Notes: generated by a model not told the origin, from the letters alone. DNA of 64,000 nt from an uncultured Paracoccaceae bacterium (GCA_947493335.1 CANLQO010000005.1:1-64000), one strand, 5' to 3'. Counted from the first letter of the stretch, positions 17,479-29,023 are shown. A program made the numbers and translations.

Positions 17479-20115
17479 ATGTATAAGCCGCGATTGTCCC
17501 CTCGAGAAACCGAAGTCCTCGGGCAGATCGTCGACGGCAAGCAGGTCAAGGTCATCGCGCATGAGCTTTCGATCTCATCTGAAACGGTCCGCCACTACAT
17601 CAAACGCATCTACAAGGAACTGGATGTGCACAATCGTGCGGATGTCGTGCGTGTGGCGCTTGAAACGCCGGGCCTGCTGAATTCGCGATCAGCGACACAC
17701 GAAAGCCTTGGAAGCCGTGGGCTGATTGGGCGCGACAATGATCTTCAAAAAATCCGAAAGCTGCTGGATCAATCCCGGCTTGTTTGCATCGTGGGCATGG
17801 GCGGTATCGGCAAAACCAGCGTCGCGCGGATGCTTGCAGACGACACGGGTCACGCTGACCGGCAGGCAAGGCTACTCGACCTGCGCAATACGGCCACCAG
17901 CGATGATCTGTTCTTCCAGATCGGGCAGGCATTTGACCACAAGCAGCAGACTTCGACGGGCGATGTCAAAGCGGCCGTCTTGCGGCAGATATCCAATGAG
18001 TCAGGCACCCTGATCCTCGATAATTTTGAGCAGCTGTCCAGCGAAGCGGCCGTACCTGACGACATCATCAAGGCGTCTCCAAATCTTTCGATCGTTGTAA
18101 CCAGCAGGGTCGAGCTTGATGGCAGTTCGGCTGTTCACTACCCGCTTGGAGGTCTGAACATAGACGCTGCGTCGACGAACGGATTATCCTCAGCCTCCAC
18201 CCTGTTCCAGATGGCATCAAAACAGGTCGCGCCAGACATCGTGTTTGATGATCAGACCACTCTGATCGCAGATCAGATTTGCCAAAGATTGGGCGGCTCT
18301 CCTCTGGCCATCAAACTGGCAAGCTCATGGCTGGATACGCTGACCATTGACCAAATGCGCGATGCGCTTGAGGCAGGATCGGACATCCTCACCTCCCCAT
18401 GGGCCGACCGATCTGACCATCGCAACATGCTCAATGTCATTCAGGCCACGCTGGACCTACGAACACCGGCAGAGCGAACCGTGCTCGAGAAGTTGTCGGT
18501 CTTTGCAGGGCCTTTCGACGCAGCAGCAGCCTTTGCGGTGACCGGATGTTCCGCGGTGACCATGGCAACACTTTTGCGCGCGGCATTGGTACAGACAGAA
18601 CCCGGGCCCGCAAACAGCTTTTCGCTGCACCCGCTTTTGAAAGACACTTTGCGCGCAGCATCACAAGCAGCGCGGGATCACAAGGACACCTTGGATCGGT
18701 TCTGTGAATACTACCTCAGCCCCCGGCCAAACGAGGCCAACACCGCCGTTCCCCCACTGAACACTTTTCCCTGTCGGGGACGCAATCACCTGCATGCATG
18801 GGACATCTGTGTTCACCATCAGAATTTTGACACTTTGGTGGCTTGCGCGCCCGCACTGGCAGAACAAATGCTGCTTGCGGGTCGGGGCGCGGAAGCGCTT
18901 GCCAAACTCGACGCGGGCGTAAATGCGGTCCTGTCTTCAGGTCATCCTGATTATGCGCAATACGAGTTGGACCTCCGCCTCGCATTGGTGCCGATCCACA
19001 TGACCGCGCGAGGCCACTCCGCCACCGAAACCGGTCAAAACGCGCAGCGGGCCGTCGCATTGGCCCGCTCACAACCGGACCAGCGCAAACTTTTCCGTGC
19101 GCTCTGGTCAGCCGCCAGGTTTGAGATGGTTCGTCAGGAAAAGGGCCAGCGCATCCTGTCGCTCGCCCAGGAATGCCATAGCGTGGAGCATGAAGCCGGA
19201 CGCGACGATGAACAGGTTCTTTCGGAAAACCTTCTGGGCGGGGCCTTCTTCTTCGTGGGTCGCTTTGCCACCGCCGAGCGGCATTTCAGTGCCTGCGCTG
19301 CGATCTACGATCCGGATCGGCATCGGCCATTACGCAATGTCCTTGGTCAGGACATCGGCGCGCTCAATTATATCCAGCAAAGTTGGACACTCTTTTATCT
19401 GGGACGTGATGCCGATGCCCTTCGTGCCGCGCGACAAGCCGAGGCATTGACGTTCCGCTTGGGCGATGAGGCCAGCCACGGCTGGTATCTGGTCAACGCC
19501 GCATGCCTCCATTTCTTGCGCGGCGATTTTCAGCGAGTTCATGACTTGGCAAGCGAGGGGCTGTCGTTCGCGAAGGCTGCGAAAATCGAACAGATGATTT
19601 CTGGCCTTTGCCTTCTTAATGGCGGCGCGCGCATCATGCTTGGCGATGCGGACGGCGGCCTTGCAGAAGTGGACGAGGGCATGGACCTGCGGCGCAAGCA
19701 CGGGTTGGGACCTGTCACGAGTTGGGTGGCTGATCTGCTGTGCACATGTCACCTCCAGATTGGAAACCTGGACGCAGCCGAACGTTACCTGCGCTTTGGC
19801 ATCGACCATGCAGACGCTTCGGGGTGCGGGCCGTCGCATTCTGAACTTGAACGGCACTTGGGTCAGATCCTGCAGGATCGGGGCGATTTCAAACAGGCCG
19901 CCGCCGCATATAGCCGCGCACTGGAAATTGCAGACGGGCAGGGGGCCAAGTCCCTGTCATTGCGGGCGATACGCAACCTTCTCGATCTGAATATCCGCAC
20001 CGGGGAAAGCCATGCTGATCTGGCGTCGCTCGCCGGAAGGCTGACAGGCGATCTGCAAAGCGTCGATACAAAAGAGGCAGCAGCGGCGCGGGATCTGGCG
20101 ACGTCATTCATGTGA
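17479..20115 (+). CDS. LuxR-HTH / STAND ATPase / TPR regulator
   Basis: An 878-residue regulator. Residues 1-65 are a LuxR/GerE helix-turn-helix (LSPRETEVLGQIVDG, then SISSETVRHYIKRIYKELDV). Residues ~80-350 are an NB-ARC/STAND ATPase: Walker A GMGGIGKTS at 106-114, Walker B TLILDNFEQL near 177, VVTSRVEL, and the GGSPLAIKLASSW helix. Residues ~400-870 are TPR-like helical repeats that probably sense a ligand or partner. The DNA-binding domain is at the N-terminus, the reverse of MalT-type proteins. The next two genes, small ABM-like proteins on the same strand, are the likely targets or partners. Confidence 0.85.
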   Translation: MYKPRLSPRETEVLGQIVDGKQVKVIAHELSISSETVRHYIKRIYKELDVHNRADVVRVALETPGLLNSRSATHESLGSRGLIGRDNDLQKIRKLLDQSRLVCIVGMGGIGKTSVARMLADDTGHADRQARLLDLRNTATSDDLFFQIGQAFDHKQQTSTGDVKAAVLRQISNESGTLILDNFEQLSSEAAVPDDIIKASPNLSIVVTSRVELDGSSAVHYPLGGLNIDAASTNGLSSASTLFQMASKQVAPDIVFDDQTTLIADQICQRLGGSPLAIKLASSWLDTLTIDQMRDALEAGSDILTSPWADRSDHRNMLNVIQATLDLRTPAERTVLEKLSVFAGPFDAAAAFAVTGCSAVTMATLLRAALVQTEPGPANSFSLHPLLKDTLRAASQAARDHKDTLDRFCEYYLSPRPNEANTAVPPLNTFPCRGRNHLHAWDICVHHQNFDTLVACAPALAEQMLLAGRGAEALAKLDAGVNAVLSSGHPDYAQYELDLRLALVPIHMTARGHSATETGQNAQRAVALARSQPDQRKLFRALWSAARFEMVRQEKGQRILSLAQECHSVEHEAGRDDEQVLSENLLGGAFFFVGRFATAERHFSACAAIYDPDRHRPLRNVLGQDIGALNYIQQSWTLFYLGRDADALRAARQAEALTFRLGDEASHGWYLVNAACLHFLRGDFQRVHDLASEGLSFAKAAKIEQMISGLCLLNGGARIMLGDADGGLAEVDEGMDLRRKHGLGPVTSWVADLLCTCHLQIGNLDAAERYLRFGIDHADASGCGPSHSELERHLGQILQDRGDFKQAAAAYSRALEIADGQGAKSLSLRAIRNLLDLNIRTGESHADLASLAGRLTGDLQSVDTKEAAAARDLATSFM

Positions 20116-20239
20116 CTGTGGCCATGGGGGATACCGCCCCACCCAAACAGGGGAACAGACGCGTGACACTTCCGGTGCCAATCATAGGGCATCGCAGGCG
20201 GCCCAATTCCGGGCACGCCGCATGCAAACGGAGAATACG

Positions 20240-20617
20240 ATGCGCAACACACCCCTAATTGCCGCCAAAACCGGTCCAGTTGGCCTGATGTACAAAGTCG
20301 AAATCCACGACGACGCCAGCATGGACGACGTCTACCAACTCACCGAAGAGATGCGGCAACAAGCCGAAAGTCAGGACGGTACCCTGCTGTGGGAACTCTC
20401 AATCGCAGGCCGGGCCGCTTATGGTTATGAACGCTATCGCGACACAGAAGCCTTCAAGGCACATCTGGCGGACCTTGCCCCACTTTTCCCCCGGATCGGT
20501 CCTCTATGGAAAACGACCATGATGGTCCCAACGACGCCACTCAGCCCCGAGGTCACGGAAATGCTCTCAGGATTTGGTGCAACCATCCCGGATGGCAACG
20601 CGGGCATTGAAGGGTGA
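20240..20617 (+). CDS. Small ABM-like (dimeric alpha-beta barrel) protein
   Basis: A 125-residue protein if started at the ATG at 20240, which follows CGGAGA; an in-frame ATG at 20222 has no ribosome site. The sequence suggests a ferredoxin-like dimeric barrel of the antibiotic-biosynthesis-monooxygenase type: a beta strand GLMYKVEIHDDASMDD, a helix VYQLTEEMRQQAE, a strand LLWELSIAG, then YERYRDTEAFKAHLADLAPL. This last is the usual field-helix pattern in which a named strand is followed by a body-contact helix. Function unknown: monooxygenase, haem-binding or sensing are all possible. Confidence 0.6.
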   Translation: MRNTPLIAAKTGPVGLMYKVEIHDDASMDDVYQLTEEMRQQAESQDGTLLWELSIAGRAAYGYERYRDTEAFKAHLADLAPLFPRIGPLWKTTMMVPTTPLSPEVTEMLSGFGATIPDGNAGIEG

Positions 20618-20678
20618 TCTGGCAGCAATCCCAGACCAACATGCAGAGGCATAGCCCGGCCGACCGAAAGGATGCCTT

Positions 20679-21065
20679 ATGATTTTCTACAACATCTACG
20701 CCACGATCAGATCAGGGCAGGGCGCAAACCTCACAGCTGGCATCAAGAAAGTATTTGATTTCGCGGAAAGAAATCAACCGGATTATGCCGCCTTCGCGAA
20801 CATCGATGCGGAGAAACGTAAGGTCGTCTTCTTCAATGTTTTCTCCGACGCCGCAGCAATGCGAACCCATTACGCTCTGATCCCCGAACTCCCCGGATTT
20901 CAACAGATCGTCGCATCTATGGATGTTACACGACGCGAAATATTCGGGGCATTGCCATCTGATCTGGAAGCACAGGTTGCGGGACCAGATTTGACCTATC
21001 GGCCAATGACCTTGGGCATGATCAACCGCCAGATCGCGTCAACTTCGCACGCGGGGGACTTTTGA
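20679..21065 (+). CDS. Small ABM-like protein, second copy in tandem
   Basis: A 128-residue protein with AAGGATGCC before its ATG. Its pattern, IYATIRSGQGANLTAGIKKV then KVVFFNVFSDAAAMRTHYAL, again suggests a ferredoxin-like ABM fold, although identity to the preceding protein is low. The two follow the STAND regulator on the same strand with short gaps (61 bases between them). They could form a heterodimer. No catalytic residue can be named. Confidence 0.5.
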   Translation: MIFYNIYATIRSGQGANLTAGIKKVFDFAERNQPDYAAFANIDAEKRKVVFFNVFSDAAAMRTHYALIPELPGFQQIVASMDVTRREIFGALPSDLEAQVAGPDLTYRPMTLGMINRQIASTSHAGDF

Positions 21066-21180
21066 CAAGGCCTTTGATCGCCTCGATCTGAGCAAAAAAG
21101 AACGCCGCCTTCCACGGCCCATCACGTGTGGGTTGCGCGCATTCGTTTTTGTCGGGCAATGTCGTCGCTGGCCATCTATA

Positions 21181-21203
21181 CATGATCACGAAAACTGATC
21201 ATG
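21181..21203. promoter_or_regulatory. Perfect palindrome overlapping a LysR start codon
   Basis: CATGATCA (21181-21188) and TGATCATG (21196-21203), perfect 8-bp arms around a 7-bp spacer. The right arm contains the ATG at 21201. It may be an autoregulatory operator or an RNA hairpin hiding the start. Confidence 0.45.
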
Positions 21204-22148
21204 GGACCGAAAATGATAAAAAGCCGGATCACACTCAAACAGCTCGAAGCCTTCTCGTTTGTCGTGGATACCGGGACATTCCGTGCCGCCGCCTCTGCCC
21301 TCGGAACCACGCAACCCAACATTTCATCGCGGATTTCCGCGCTTGAGGCGGCTTTGAAGGTGACACTGCTTTATCGCGACGCCGGTTCAGTGCGTTTGAC
21401 CGCAAAGGGCCAGGAGCTTCTGGAAAAAACGCGCGACATCCTGCGGGCGGGCGAGGCGATGCTGGAAACTGCAGACCGGCAGGACCTCATCGAAGAACGG
21501 TTGCGGCTCGGCGTGACAGAACTTGTGGCCTGCACCTGGCTTCAATCCTTCCTGCGTCAATTGCGCCGCGAATATCCCAACCTGCGCGTCGAACTTCAGG
21601 TCGACCTGTCCCGCCAGATCGAAGAGCGTCTGCGCGAGGGCCAGCTCGATCTCGCTTTGCAAAACGGCCCATTTGCGGCGCGGGCAACGGGCGAACGGAT
21701 GCTTTCCAGCGAAACATATGTCTGGGTTGCCAACAAAGAGGTTGCCGATGGCCTTGCGAATGGTGACTCCGTCGGGCGCTTCTTTGAACGGGGCGTCCTC
21801 ACACACGCGCGCCACACTGCCGCTGGAAATGCCTTGCATGAACTGGCGAAGTTGCGTGGTTACGATGCGGGCAAGATCGTTCATTCCAGCGCGCTCTCCG
21901 CTTGCCTGCCGATGGTCAACGAAGGGTTGGGCGTGGCGCTTCTGCCAAAATCGCTTGTTCAAGGTGAACTGGACGGGGGCAGGTTAGTATCACCGGAGGC
22001 GGATTGGATTGCGCCGCCCTTGGCCTTTTTTGCGCGCTACAACGCGGATCGCGCCCCGCGCTTTGTTGTCAAAGCAAGTGAACTGGCTGCGGGTCTCCGG
22101 CCATGCGCACCGGACGATAACCAAAATTTATCGGGTAGAGTAAATTAA
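21201..22148 (+). CDS. LysR-family transcriptional regulator
   Basis: A 315-residue LysR-type regulator; the ATG at 21213 is an alternative start. The N-terminal winged helix reads LKQLEAFSFVVDTGTFRAAA then TTQPNISSRISALEAALK. The effector domain follows from about residue 90, with RLRLGVTELVACTWLQSFLR as its first strand-helix unit. It lies just upstream of the hydantoinase genes in the same direction and probably controls them. The C-terminal tail of ~30 residues is polar and unremarkable. Confidence 0.9.
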   Translation: MGPKMIKSRITLKQLEAFSFVVDTGTFRAAASALGTTQPNISSRISALEAALKVTLLYRDAGSVRLTAKGQELLEKTRDILRAGEAMLETADRQDLIEERLRLGVTELVACTWLQSFLRQLRREYPNLRVELQVDLSRQIEERLREGQLDLALQNGPFAARATGERMLSSETYVWVANKEVADGLANGDSVGRFFERGVLTHARHTAAGNALHELAKLRGYDAGKIVHSSALSACLPMVNEGLGVALLPKSLVQGELDGGRLVSPEADWIAPPLAFFARYNADRAPRFVVKASELAAGLRPCAPDDNQNLSGRVN

Positions 22149-22210
22149 TTGATTTGATCTTTGATCCATCATGGCTCCATGTCGATCAGTGAAGCCATGT
22201 GGAGATGCAG

Positions 22211-24298
22211 ATGAAGTCCGGTTCCATTCGTATGGGCGTCGACATCGGTGGCACGTTCACAGATGTCGTTCTGGAAAATGCTGGCGAACAGCATTCGGTG
22301 AAAGTTCTGACCACCTATGCGGCCCCCGAAAACGCGATTATTGACGGGATGCATCAGGTTTGCGCCAAGGCCGGAATAGCGCCATCTGCGATTGAGCAGA
22401 TCATTCACGGCACGACGCTGGCCACAAACGCACTGATTGAACGGCGCGGAGCAAAGACCGCTTTGATCACAACCGAAGGCTTTCGTGATGTGATCGAAAT
22501 GCGGACCGAAAGCCGCTTCGAACAATATGACCTGAACCTCAACCTGCCCGATCCTCTTTTGCCGCGACAGATGCGCTATACGGTTCCGGGACGGGTGAAT
22601 GCCAAAGGCGAAATTCTTGTGGGTCTCGACCGCGCCGATGTCGAAGCCGTGGTGGACCGCATTGCAAATGCAGGGTTCGAAAGCGTGGCGGTCGGATTGA
22701 TCCACTCCTACCTTAACCCCGCGCATGAGCTTTTGGTACGCGAGGTGTTGGCCGAAAAACTGCCCGATGTCGCGGTATCAATCTCGTCCGAGGTGTCGCC
22801 GCAAATGCGCGAATACGAACGGTTCAACACCGTTGTCGCAAACGCTTATATCAAACCGCTCATGGCGTCCTACCTTGGGCGGCTCGAGGACAGATTGCGC
22901 GGCGAAGGTGTCGATTGCCGCATCTTCCTGATGCATTCTGGTGGCGGGATCATTTCGATCCAGAATGCCGCAGATTTCCCGGTGCGGTTGGTCGAAAGCG
23001 GGCCCGCCGGTGGCGCGGTCTTCGCGGCGCATATCGCGGCACGCTATGGCCTCGACAAGGTGCTGTCCTTCGACATGGGTGGCACAACCGCCAAGATTTG
23101 CCTTATCAAGAACCAGACTCCAAAGACCAGCCGCGTGTTTGAGGTCGCGCGCACCTACCGGTTCAAGAAGGGGTCAGGCATGCCGATCTCCATTCCGGTC
23201 ATCGACATGGTTGAAATTGGGGCAGGGGGCGGCAGCCTTGCCCACGTGGATGGTATGCGCCAAATCCGCGTTGGTCCGGAAAGCGCAGGGTCAGAACCCG
23301 GGCCCGCGTGCTATGGCCGGGGCGGTGAACGCCCGGGCGTGACCGATGCCGATCTGGTGCTGGGCAAACTGGACCCGGACAATTTCGCCGGTGGCTCAAT
23401 CGCGCTTCATCCCGATCAATCGAAAGTGGCACTCACAACTCACGTAGGCGAAACATTGGCCATGGACCCGGTGGAGGCGGCTTTCGGGGTCGCAGAAGTG
23501 GTCGATGAAAACATGGCAAACGCCGCCCGCGTCCACGCGGTAGAAAACGGCGAAGACCTAAGCGAATACACAATGATCGCCTTTGGCGGCGCGGCTCCGC
23601 TGCATGCCGGGCGCCTGTGCGAGAAACTGGGGGTTGAGCGTCTATTGGTGCCACCGGGTGCCGGGGTCGGCTCTGCCATCGGCTTCCTGCGCGCGCCGTT
23701 CAGTTTTGAGGCGAACCGCTCGGTCTATATGAAGCTCAGCGATTTTGACGCTGGGAAGATCAAGACCTTGCTGGCCGACCTTCAGGCCGAGGCGTCGGGC
23801 TTTGTGCGCACATGTGATGAGGTCAGTCCGATCCTGTCAGAGTTCAAAGTTTACATGCGCTACACCGGGCAGGGCTGGGAAATCCCCATCGAACTGACCG
23901 AAAAGCAAGCCATGAACCCCGATCCCGCAACCTTCGAAGCGCGGTTCGAGGAAGATTATACCAAACTCTTTGGCCGCCCCGTTGCCGGTATGGATATCGA
24001 GATCACCGTCTGGTCAGTCAACGCCACGACACCGCCCGAAAAGGTCACCCAAATCTCAGAGATCGGGGGCAGTGCCCCTGCACCCGTCAGCGGCACGCGG
24101 CAGCTGTTTGACGCAGCACGCGGCACCTATCTTGATGCCAATGTCATTGACCGAAACGCCATGGAAAGCGGGCAACGCGCCCATGGCCCGGCGGCTGTGA
24201 CCGAAGCGGAAACCACAATCATCGTGCCCGCAAGCCGGGATGCAATCCGTCAACCGGACGGGTGCATCGACGTGGTGACAAAGGAAGCAACCCAATGA
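22211..24298 (+). CDS. hyuA: Hydantoinase/oxoprolinase subunit A (HyuA type)
   Basis: A 695-residue ATP-dependent amidohydrolase subunit, from the ATG at 22211 with GGAG six bases before; upstream in-frame GTG/ATG codons are less well placed. The N-terminal actin/kinase-like fold is marked by MGVDIGGTFTDVVLENAG and HGTTLATNALIERRGAKTAL. Further on are FDMGGTTAKICLI, the IDMVEIGAGGGSLAHVD segment and the GGAAPLHAGRLCEKLG segment. The family opens five-membered cyclic amides such as N-methylhydantoin or 5-oxoproline with ATP. It is coupled by ATGA to subunit B. An amine-oxidase-like gene follows, so a route from an N-methylated cyclic amide to sarcosine-like amines is conceivable (inference). 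Confidence 0.92.
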   Translation: MKSGSIRMGVDIGGTFTDVVLENAGEQHSVKVLTTYAAPENAIIDGMHQVCAKAGIAPSAIEQIIHGTTLATNALIERRGAKTALITTEGFRDVIEMRTESRFEQYDLNLNLPDPLLPRQMRYTVPGRVNAKGEILVGLDRADVEAVVDRIANAGFESVAVGLIHSYLNPAHELLVREVLAEKLPDVAVSISSEVSPQMREYERFNTVVANAYIKPLMASYLGRLEDRLRGEGVDCRIFLMHSGGGIISIQNAADFPVRLVESGPAGGAVFAAHIAARYGLDKVLSFDMGGTTAKICLIKNQTPKTSRVFEVARTYRFKKGSGMPISIPVIDMVEIGAGGGSLAHVDGMRQIRVGPESAGSEPGPACYGRGGERPGVTDADLVLGKLDPDNFAGGSIALHPDQSKVALTTHVGETLAMDPVEAAFGVAEVVDENMANAARVHAVENGEDLSEYTMIAFGGAAPLHAGRLCEKLGVERLLVPPGAGVGSAIGFLRAPFSFEANRSVYMKLSDFDAGKIKTLLADLQAEASGFVRTCDEVSPILSEFKVYMRYTGQGWEIPIELTEKQAMNPDPATFEARFEEDYTKLFGRPVAGMDIEITVWSVNATTPPEKVTQISEIGGSAPAPVSGTRQLFDAARGTYLDANVIDRNAMESGQRAHGPAAVTEAETTIIVPASRDAIRQPDGCIDVVTKEATQ

Positions 24299-26004
24299 CC
24301 CAGGACCACTCAAAAGTCGCCTACCAAGTCATGTGGAACCGTCTGATTTCGGTGGTTGAGGAACAGGCGCAGGCTTTGGTGCGTACTGCGTTTTCGACCT
24401 CTGTACGGGAAGCCGGGGATCTCTCCGCTGGCGTCTATGACACCCATGGCAACATGTTGGCGCAGGCGGTGACCGGCACACCGGGGCACGTCAACGCCAT
24501 GGCCGACGCTGTCGCTCATTTCATCCGCCGGATCGGGCGGCAGAATATGTTCGAAGGGGATGTCTATATCACCAACGATCCGTGGGAAGGCACCGGCCAC
24601 CTGCACGACATCACGATGGTCACCCCATCCTTTCATAACGGCGCGTTGGTGGGCTTTTTTGCCTGTACAGCGCATATCGTGGACATCGGCGGTCGTGGCT
24701 TTGGTGCGGATGCGCAAAGCGTCTACGAAGAGGGCCTCTATATCCCGATCATGAAGTTCGCGGATCGCGGAAGTGTCGACGAAACACTTGTCCGTATCAT
24801 CCGCGGCAACGTGCGCGAGCCGGACCAGTTGATCGGGGATATCTATGCGCTTGCCACCTGTAACGAGATTGGCCACCGCCGCCTAATTGACATGATGGAA
24901 GAATTCGAGCTCGACCATCTGGACAGCATCGCAGACTTCATCCTCAGCAATTCCCGACGCGCCACAATCGACGCCATTGCGGCACTTCCTCAGACCTCTG
25001 CAACGGGCGAAATGACGATGGACGGGTTTGACGTTCCGATCACGCTCAAGGTCAAAGTCAGTGTAAAAGGCGACCGCATCGTCACCGACTTCACCGGAAC
25101 TTCCGGTCTCGACAAAAAGGGCATCAATTGCCCGCTCGTCTACACAAAGGCTTATGCCTGCTATGCGCTGAAAGTAGCCATTGCGCCGGAAATTCCCAAC
25201 AATGCAGCTTCGCTTGCGCCGTTCGAAATTGCCGCACCTGACAACACCATCGTAAACGCGCTGCACCCCGCACCCGTGGCCCTGCGTCACATCGTAGGAC
25301 ATTTTGTGCCCGACGCGGTCTATGATGCCTTTGATAAAATCGTGCCCGGTCTGGTGCCCGCCGAAGGGGCGGGATGCCTGTGTAACTTCCAGGTCAGTCT
25401 GCGCCCGCGCAGCGATGCGCCCGCCCCGGACGACGCCCGTCGGTCCGAAGTGCTGACTTTCAATTCAGGCGGTTCGGGCGCGCGGCCCGACCATGACGGC
25501 ATGAACGCCACGGCATTTCCATCAGGGGTCATGACCATGCCAATCGAGGCCACGGAACATGCAGGCCCGGTCATCATCTGGCGCAAGGAATTGCGCCCGG
25601 ACAGTGGCGGCGCAGGCAAGACCCGTGGTGGTTTGGGTCAGTACATGGAAGTCGGCGCGCAAGAGGGCCACGAGTTTGACTTTCAGGCCATGTTCGACCG
25701 CAGCCAGCATCCCGCTCGGGGCCGCAGGGGCGGTCAAAATGGCGCGCCGACGACGATCGCGCAAGATGACGGAGCGGCGATGCGGGTCAAAGGCAAGCAA
25801 TTCGTACCACACGGCCGCAAGGTGGTCATGGCTTTCCCCGGTGGGGCTGGCTATGGCGATCCTTCAGAACGCCCAAAAGAGCTTGTGAAACGCGATCTGG
25901 CACGTGGGTATATTTCCGAAGAGACCGCGCAACGGGACTACGGACTTTTGGCCGAAGACATCGCATCTGTCCGGTCCGCAATCGCAAGGGGGGAACAGAT
26001 TTGA
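24295..26004 (+). CDS. hyuB: Hydantoinase/oxoprolinase subunit B (HyuB type)
   Basis: A 569-residue partner of the preceding subunit, started at the ATG overlapping its stop. Characteristic parts are WNRLISVVEEQAQALVRTAF, then TSVREAGDLSAGVYDTHGNM, GTPGHVNAMADAV, TNDPWEGTGHLHDITMVTP, and late GGAGKTRGGLGQYMEVG and AFPGGAGYGDPSERP. Length is normal for the family. Subunits A and B usually work as a complex in the cytoplasm. The end overlaps the next gene by four bases. Confidence 0.92.
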   Translation: MTQDHSKVAYQVMWNRLISVVEEQAQALVRTAFSTSVREAGDLSAGVYDTHGNMLAQAVTGTPGHVNAMADAVAHFIRRIGRQNMFEGDVYITNDPWEGTGHLHDITMVTPSFHNGALVGFFACTAHIVDIGGRGFGADAQSVYEEGLYIPIMKFADRGSVDETLVRIIRGNVREPDQLIGDIYALATCNEIGHRRLIDMMEEFELDHLDSIADFILSNSRRATIDAIAALPQTSATGEMTMDGFDVPITLKVKVSVKGDRIVTDFTGTSGLDKKGINCPLVYTKAYACYALKVAIAPEIPNNAASLAPFEIAAPDNTIVNALHPAPVALRHIVGHFVPDAVYDAFDKIVPGLVPAEGAGCLCNFQVSLRPRSDAPAPDDARRSEVLTFNSGGSGARPDHDGMNATAFPSGVMTMPIEATEHAGPVIIWRKELRPDSGGAGKTRGGLGQYMEVGAQEGHEFDFQAMFDRSQHPARGRRGGQNGAPTTIAQDDGAAMRVKGKQFVPHGRKVVMAFPGGAGYGDPSERPKELVKRDLARGYISEETAQRDYGLLAEDIASVRSAIARGEQI

Positions 26005-27212
26005 GCAACCAAAACCCAAAGCAGCAAAGCTATGACGTCGTCATTGTGGGGGGCGCAATCATGGGTGCTTCCACCGCATGGTTTCTGTCGGACAACGCCG
26101 ACTTTGACGGCTCCGTCCTCGTTGTTGAACGTGACATGACGTTCGAGAATTGCTCCACAACGCACACAAACTCATGCATGCGACAGCAGTTCTCGACCGA
26201 ATTGAATGTCCGGATCAGCCAGTTCGCCGCCGATTTCGTCAAGAACATCCGCAGCTATATGGGCGGGGACGAACGCGTGCCGCAACTTGGTATCCGCTCT
26301 TATGGCTACATGTACCTCGCCGATAACGATGGTTTTGCCGATGTTCTGCGCGAAAGCCAGCAGGTGCAACTGGCCGCCGGTGCCGCAACCCAACTGATGA
26401 CGCCCGAGCAGATCAAGGCGGCATATCCGTTCTACAACGTTGACGATATCGTGCTGGGATCAATCAATCTGGTCGACGAAGGGTATTGGGACGGTGCCGC
26501 CGTCAACGATTGGTGGCGACGCCAAAGCCGTGAACGCGGTGTCGAATGGATTCAGAACGAAGTCGTGGCAATCACCCGCAGTGCCGCCGGTACCAAAGTC
26601 GAAAGCGTGACGCTGGCGTCAGGCGACGTTGTCGCTTGCAGTCAGGTCGTCAACGCCTCGGGACCGCGCGCTGTGCGCACCGCCCGGATGGCAGGGATCG
26701 ATGTGCCGGTTGAGCCACGCAAGCGCTATTCCTGGATCTTCAAAGCCGAACAGCCGCTTGATCGGGACCTGCCCCTCACCATCGATCCGTCAGGCGTTCA
26801 CGTGCGCGAAAACGGCGGCGGCACCTATCAATGTGGCGGGCATTCTGATGTCGACCCCGCTGTGGACTATGATGACTACGCCATGGACCATTCCATGTGG
26901 GAAAATCATATCTGGCCCATCCTCGCCACCCGCATCCCGCAATTCGAGGCGATCAAGGTTCAGTCCGAATGGGGCGGGCACTATGCCATGAACACTTTTG
27001 ATCACAACGCGATCATGGGGCCGCACACAGAACTGTCGAACTTCATCTTCCTCAATGGCTTCTCGGGCCACGGCTTACAGCAAGCTCCGGCCATGGGCCG
27101 CGGCACCGCCGAATGGCTCACATATGGTGAATACCGGGCCCTTGATATGTCACCTTTCAATTATGAACGGATCCCGGCGGGCAAACCAATCATCGAGAAA
27201 GCGGTGATCTGA
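26001..27212 (+). CDS. FAD-dependent amine oxidase (DAO/sarcosine oxidase-like)
   Basis: A 403-residue DAO-family flavoprotein with TTG start overlapping the hyuB stop (TTGA) and GGGGGAACAG upstream. N-terminal FAD motif DVVIVGGAIMGASTAWFLSD; C-terminal FAD contact HNAIMGPHTELSNFIFLNGF then SGHGLQQAPAMGRG. The N-terminal region has a CSTTHTNSCMRQQF segment in the flavin-site area where related enzymes carry a covalent or contacting residue. It likely oxidises a secondary or tertiary amine such as sarcosine, dimethylglycine or a related product of the hydantoinase. The exact substrate is unknown. Confidence 0.85.
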   Translation: MSNQNPKQQSYDVVIVGGAIMGASTAWFLSDNADFDGSVLVVERDMTFENCSTTHTNSCMRQQFSTELNVRISQFAADFVKNIRSYMGGDERVPQLGIRSYGYMYLADNDGFADVLRESQQVQLAAGAATQLMTPEQIKAAYPFYNVDDIVLGSINLVDEGYWDGAAVNDWWRRQSRERGVEWIQNEVVAITRSAAGTKVESVTLASGDVVACSQVVNASGPRAVRTARMAGIDVPVEPRKRYSWIFKAEQPLDRDLPLTIDPSGVHVRENGGGTYQCGGHSDVDPAVDYDDYAMDHSMWENHIWPILATRIPQFEAIKVQSEWGGHYAMNTFDHNAIMGPHTELSNFIFLNGFSGHGLQQAPAMGRGTAEWLTYGEYRALDMSPFNYERIPAGKPIIEKAVI

Positions 27213-27260
27213 CAAAGCTTTCTGCCGGTCAGGCAAACTCCCGACAGACGGCGATCGCGG

Positions 27261-29023
<1,763 letters not shown>

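Noticed and set aside
18000-20115. STAND/NB-ARC protein as an antiphage defence gene
   Set aside because: It has a LuxR DNA-binding domain and no effector (nuclease, protease, TIR) domain, and no defence genes are nearby; a transcription regulator fits better.
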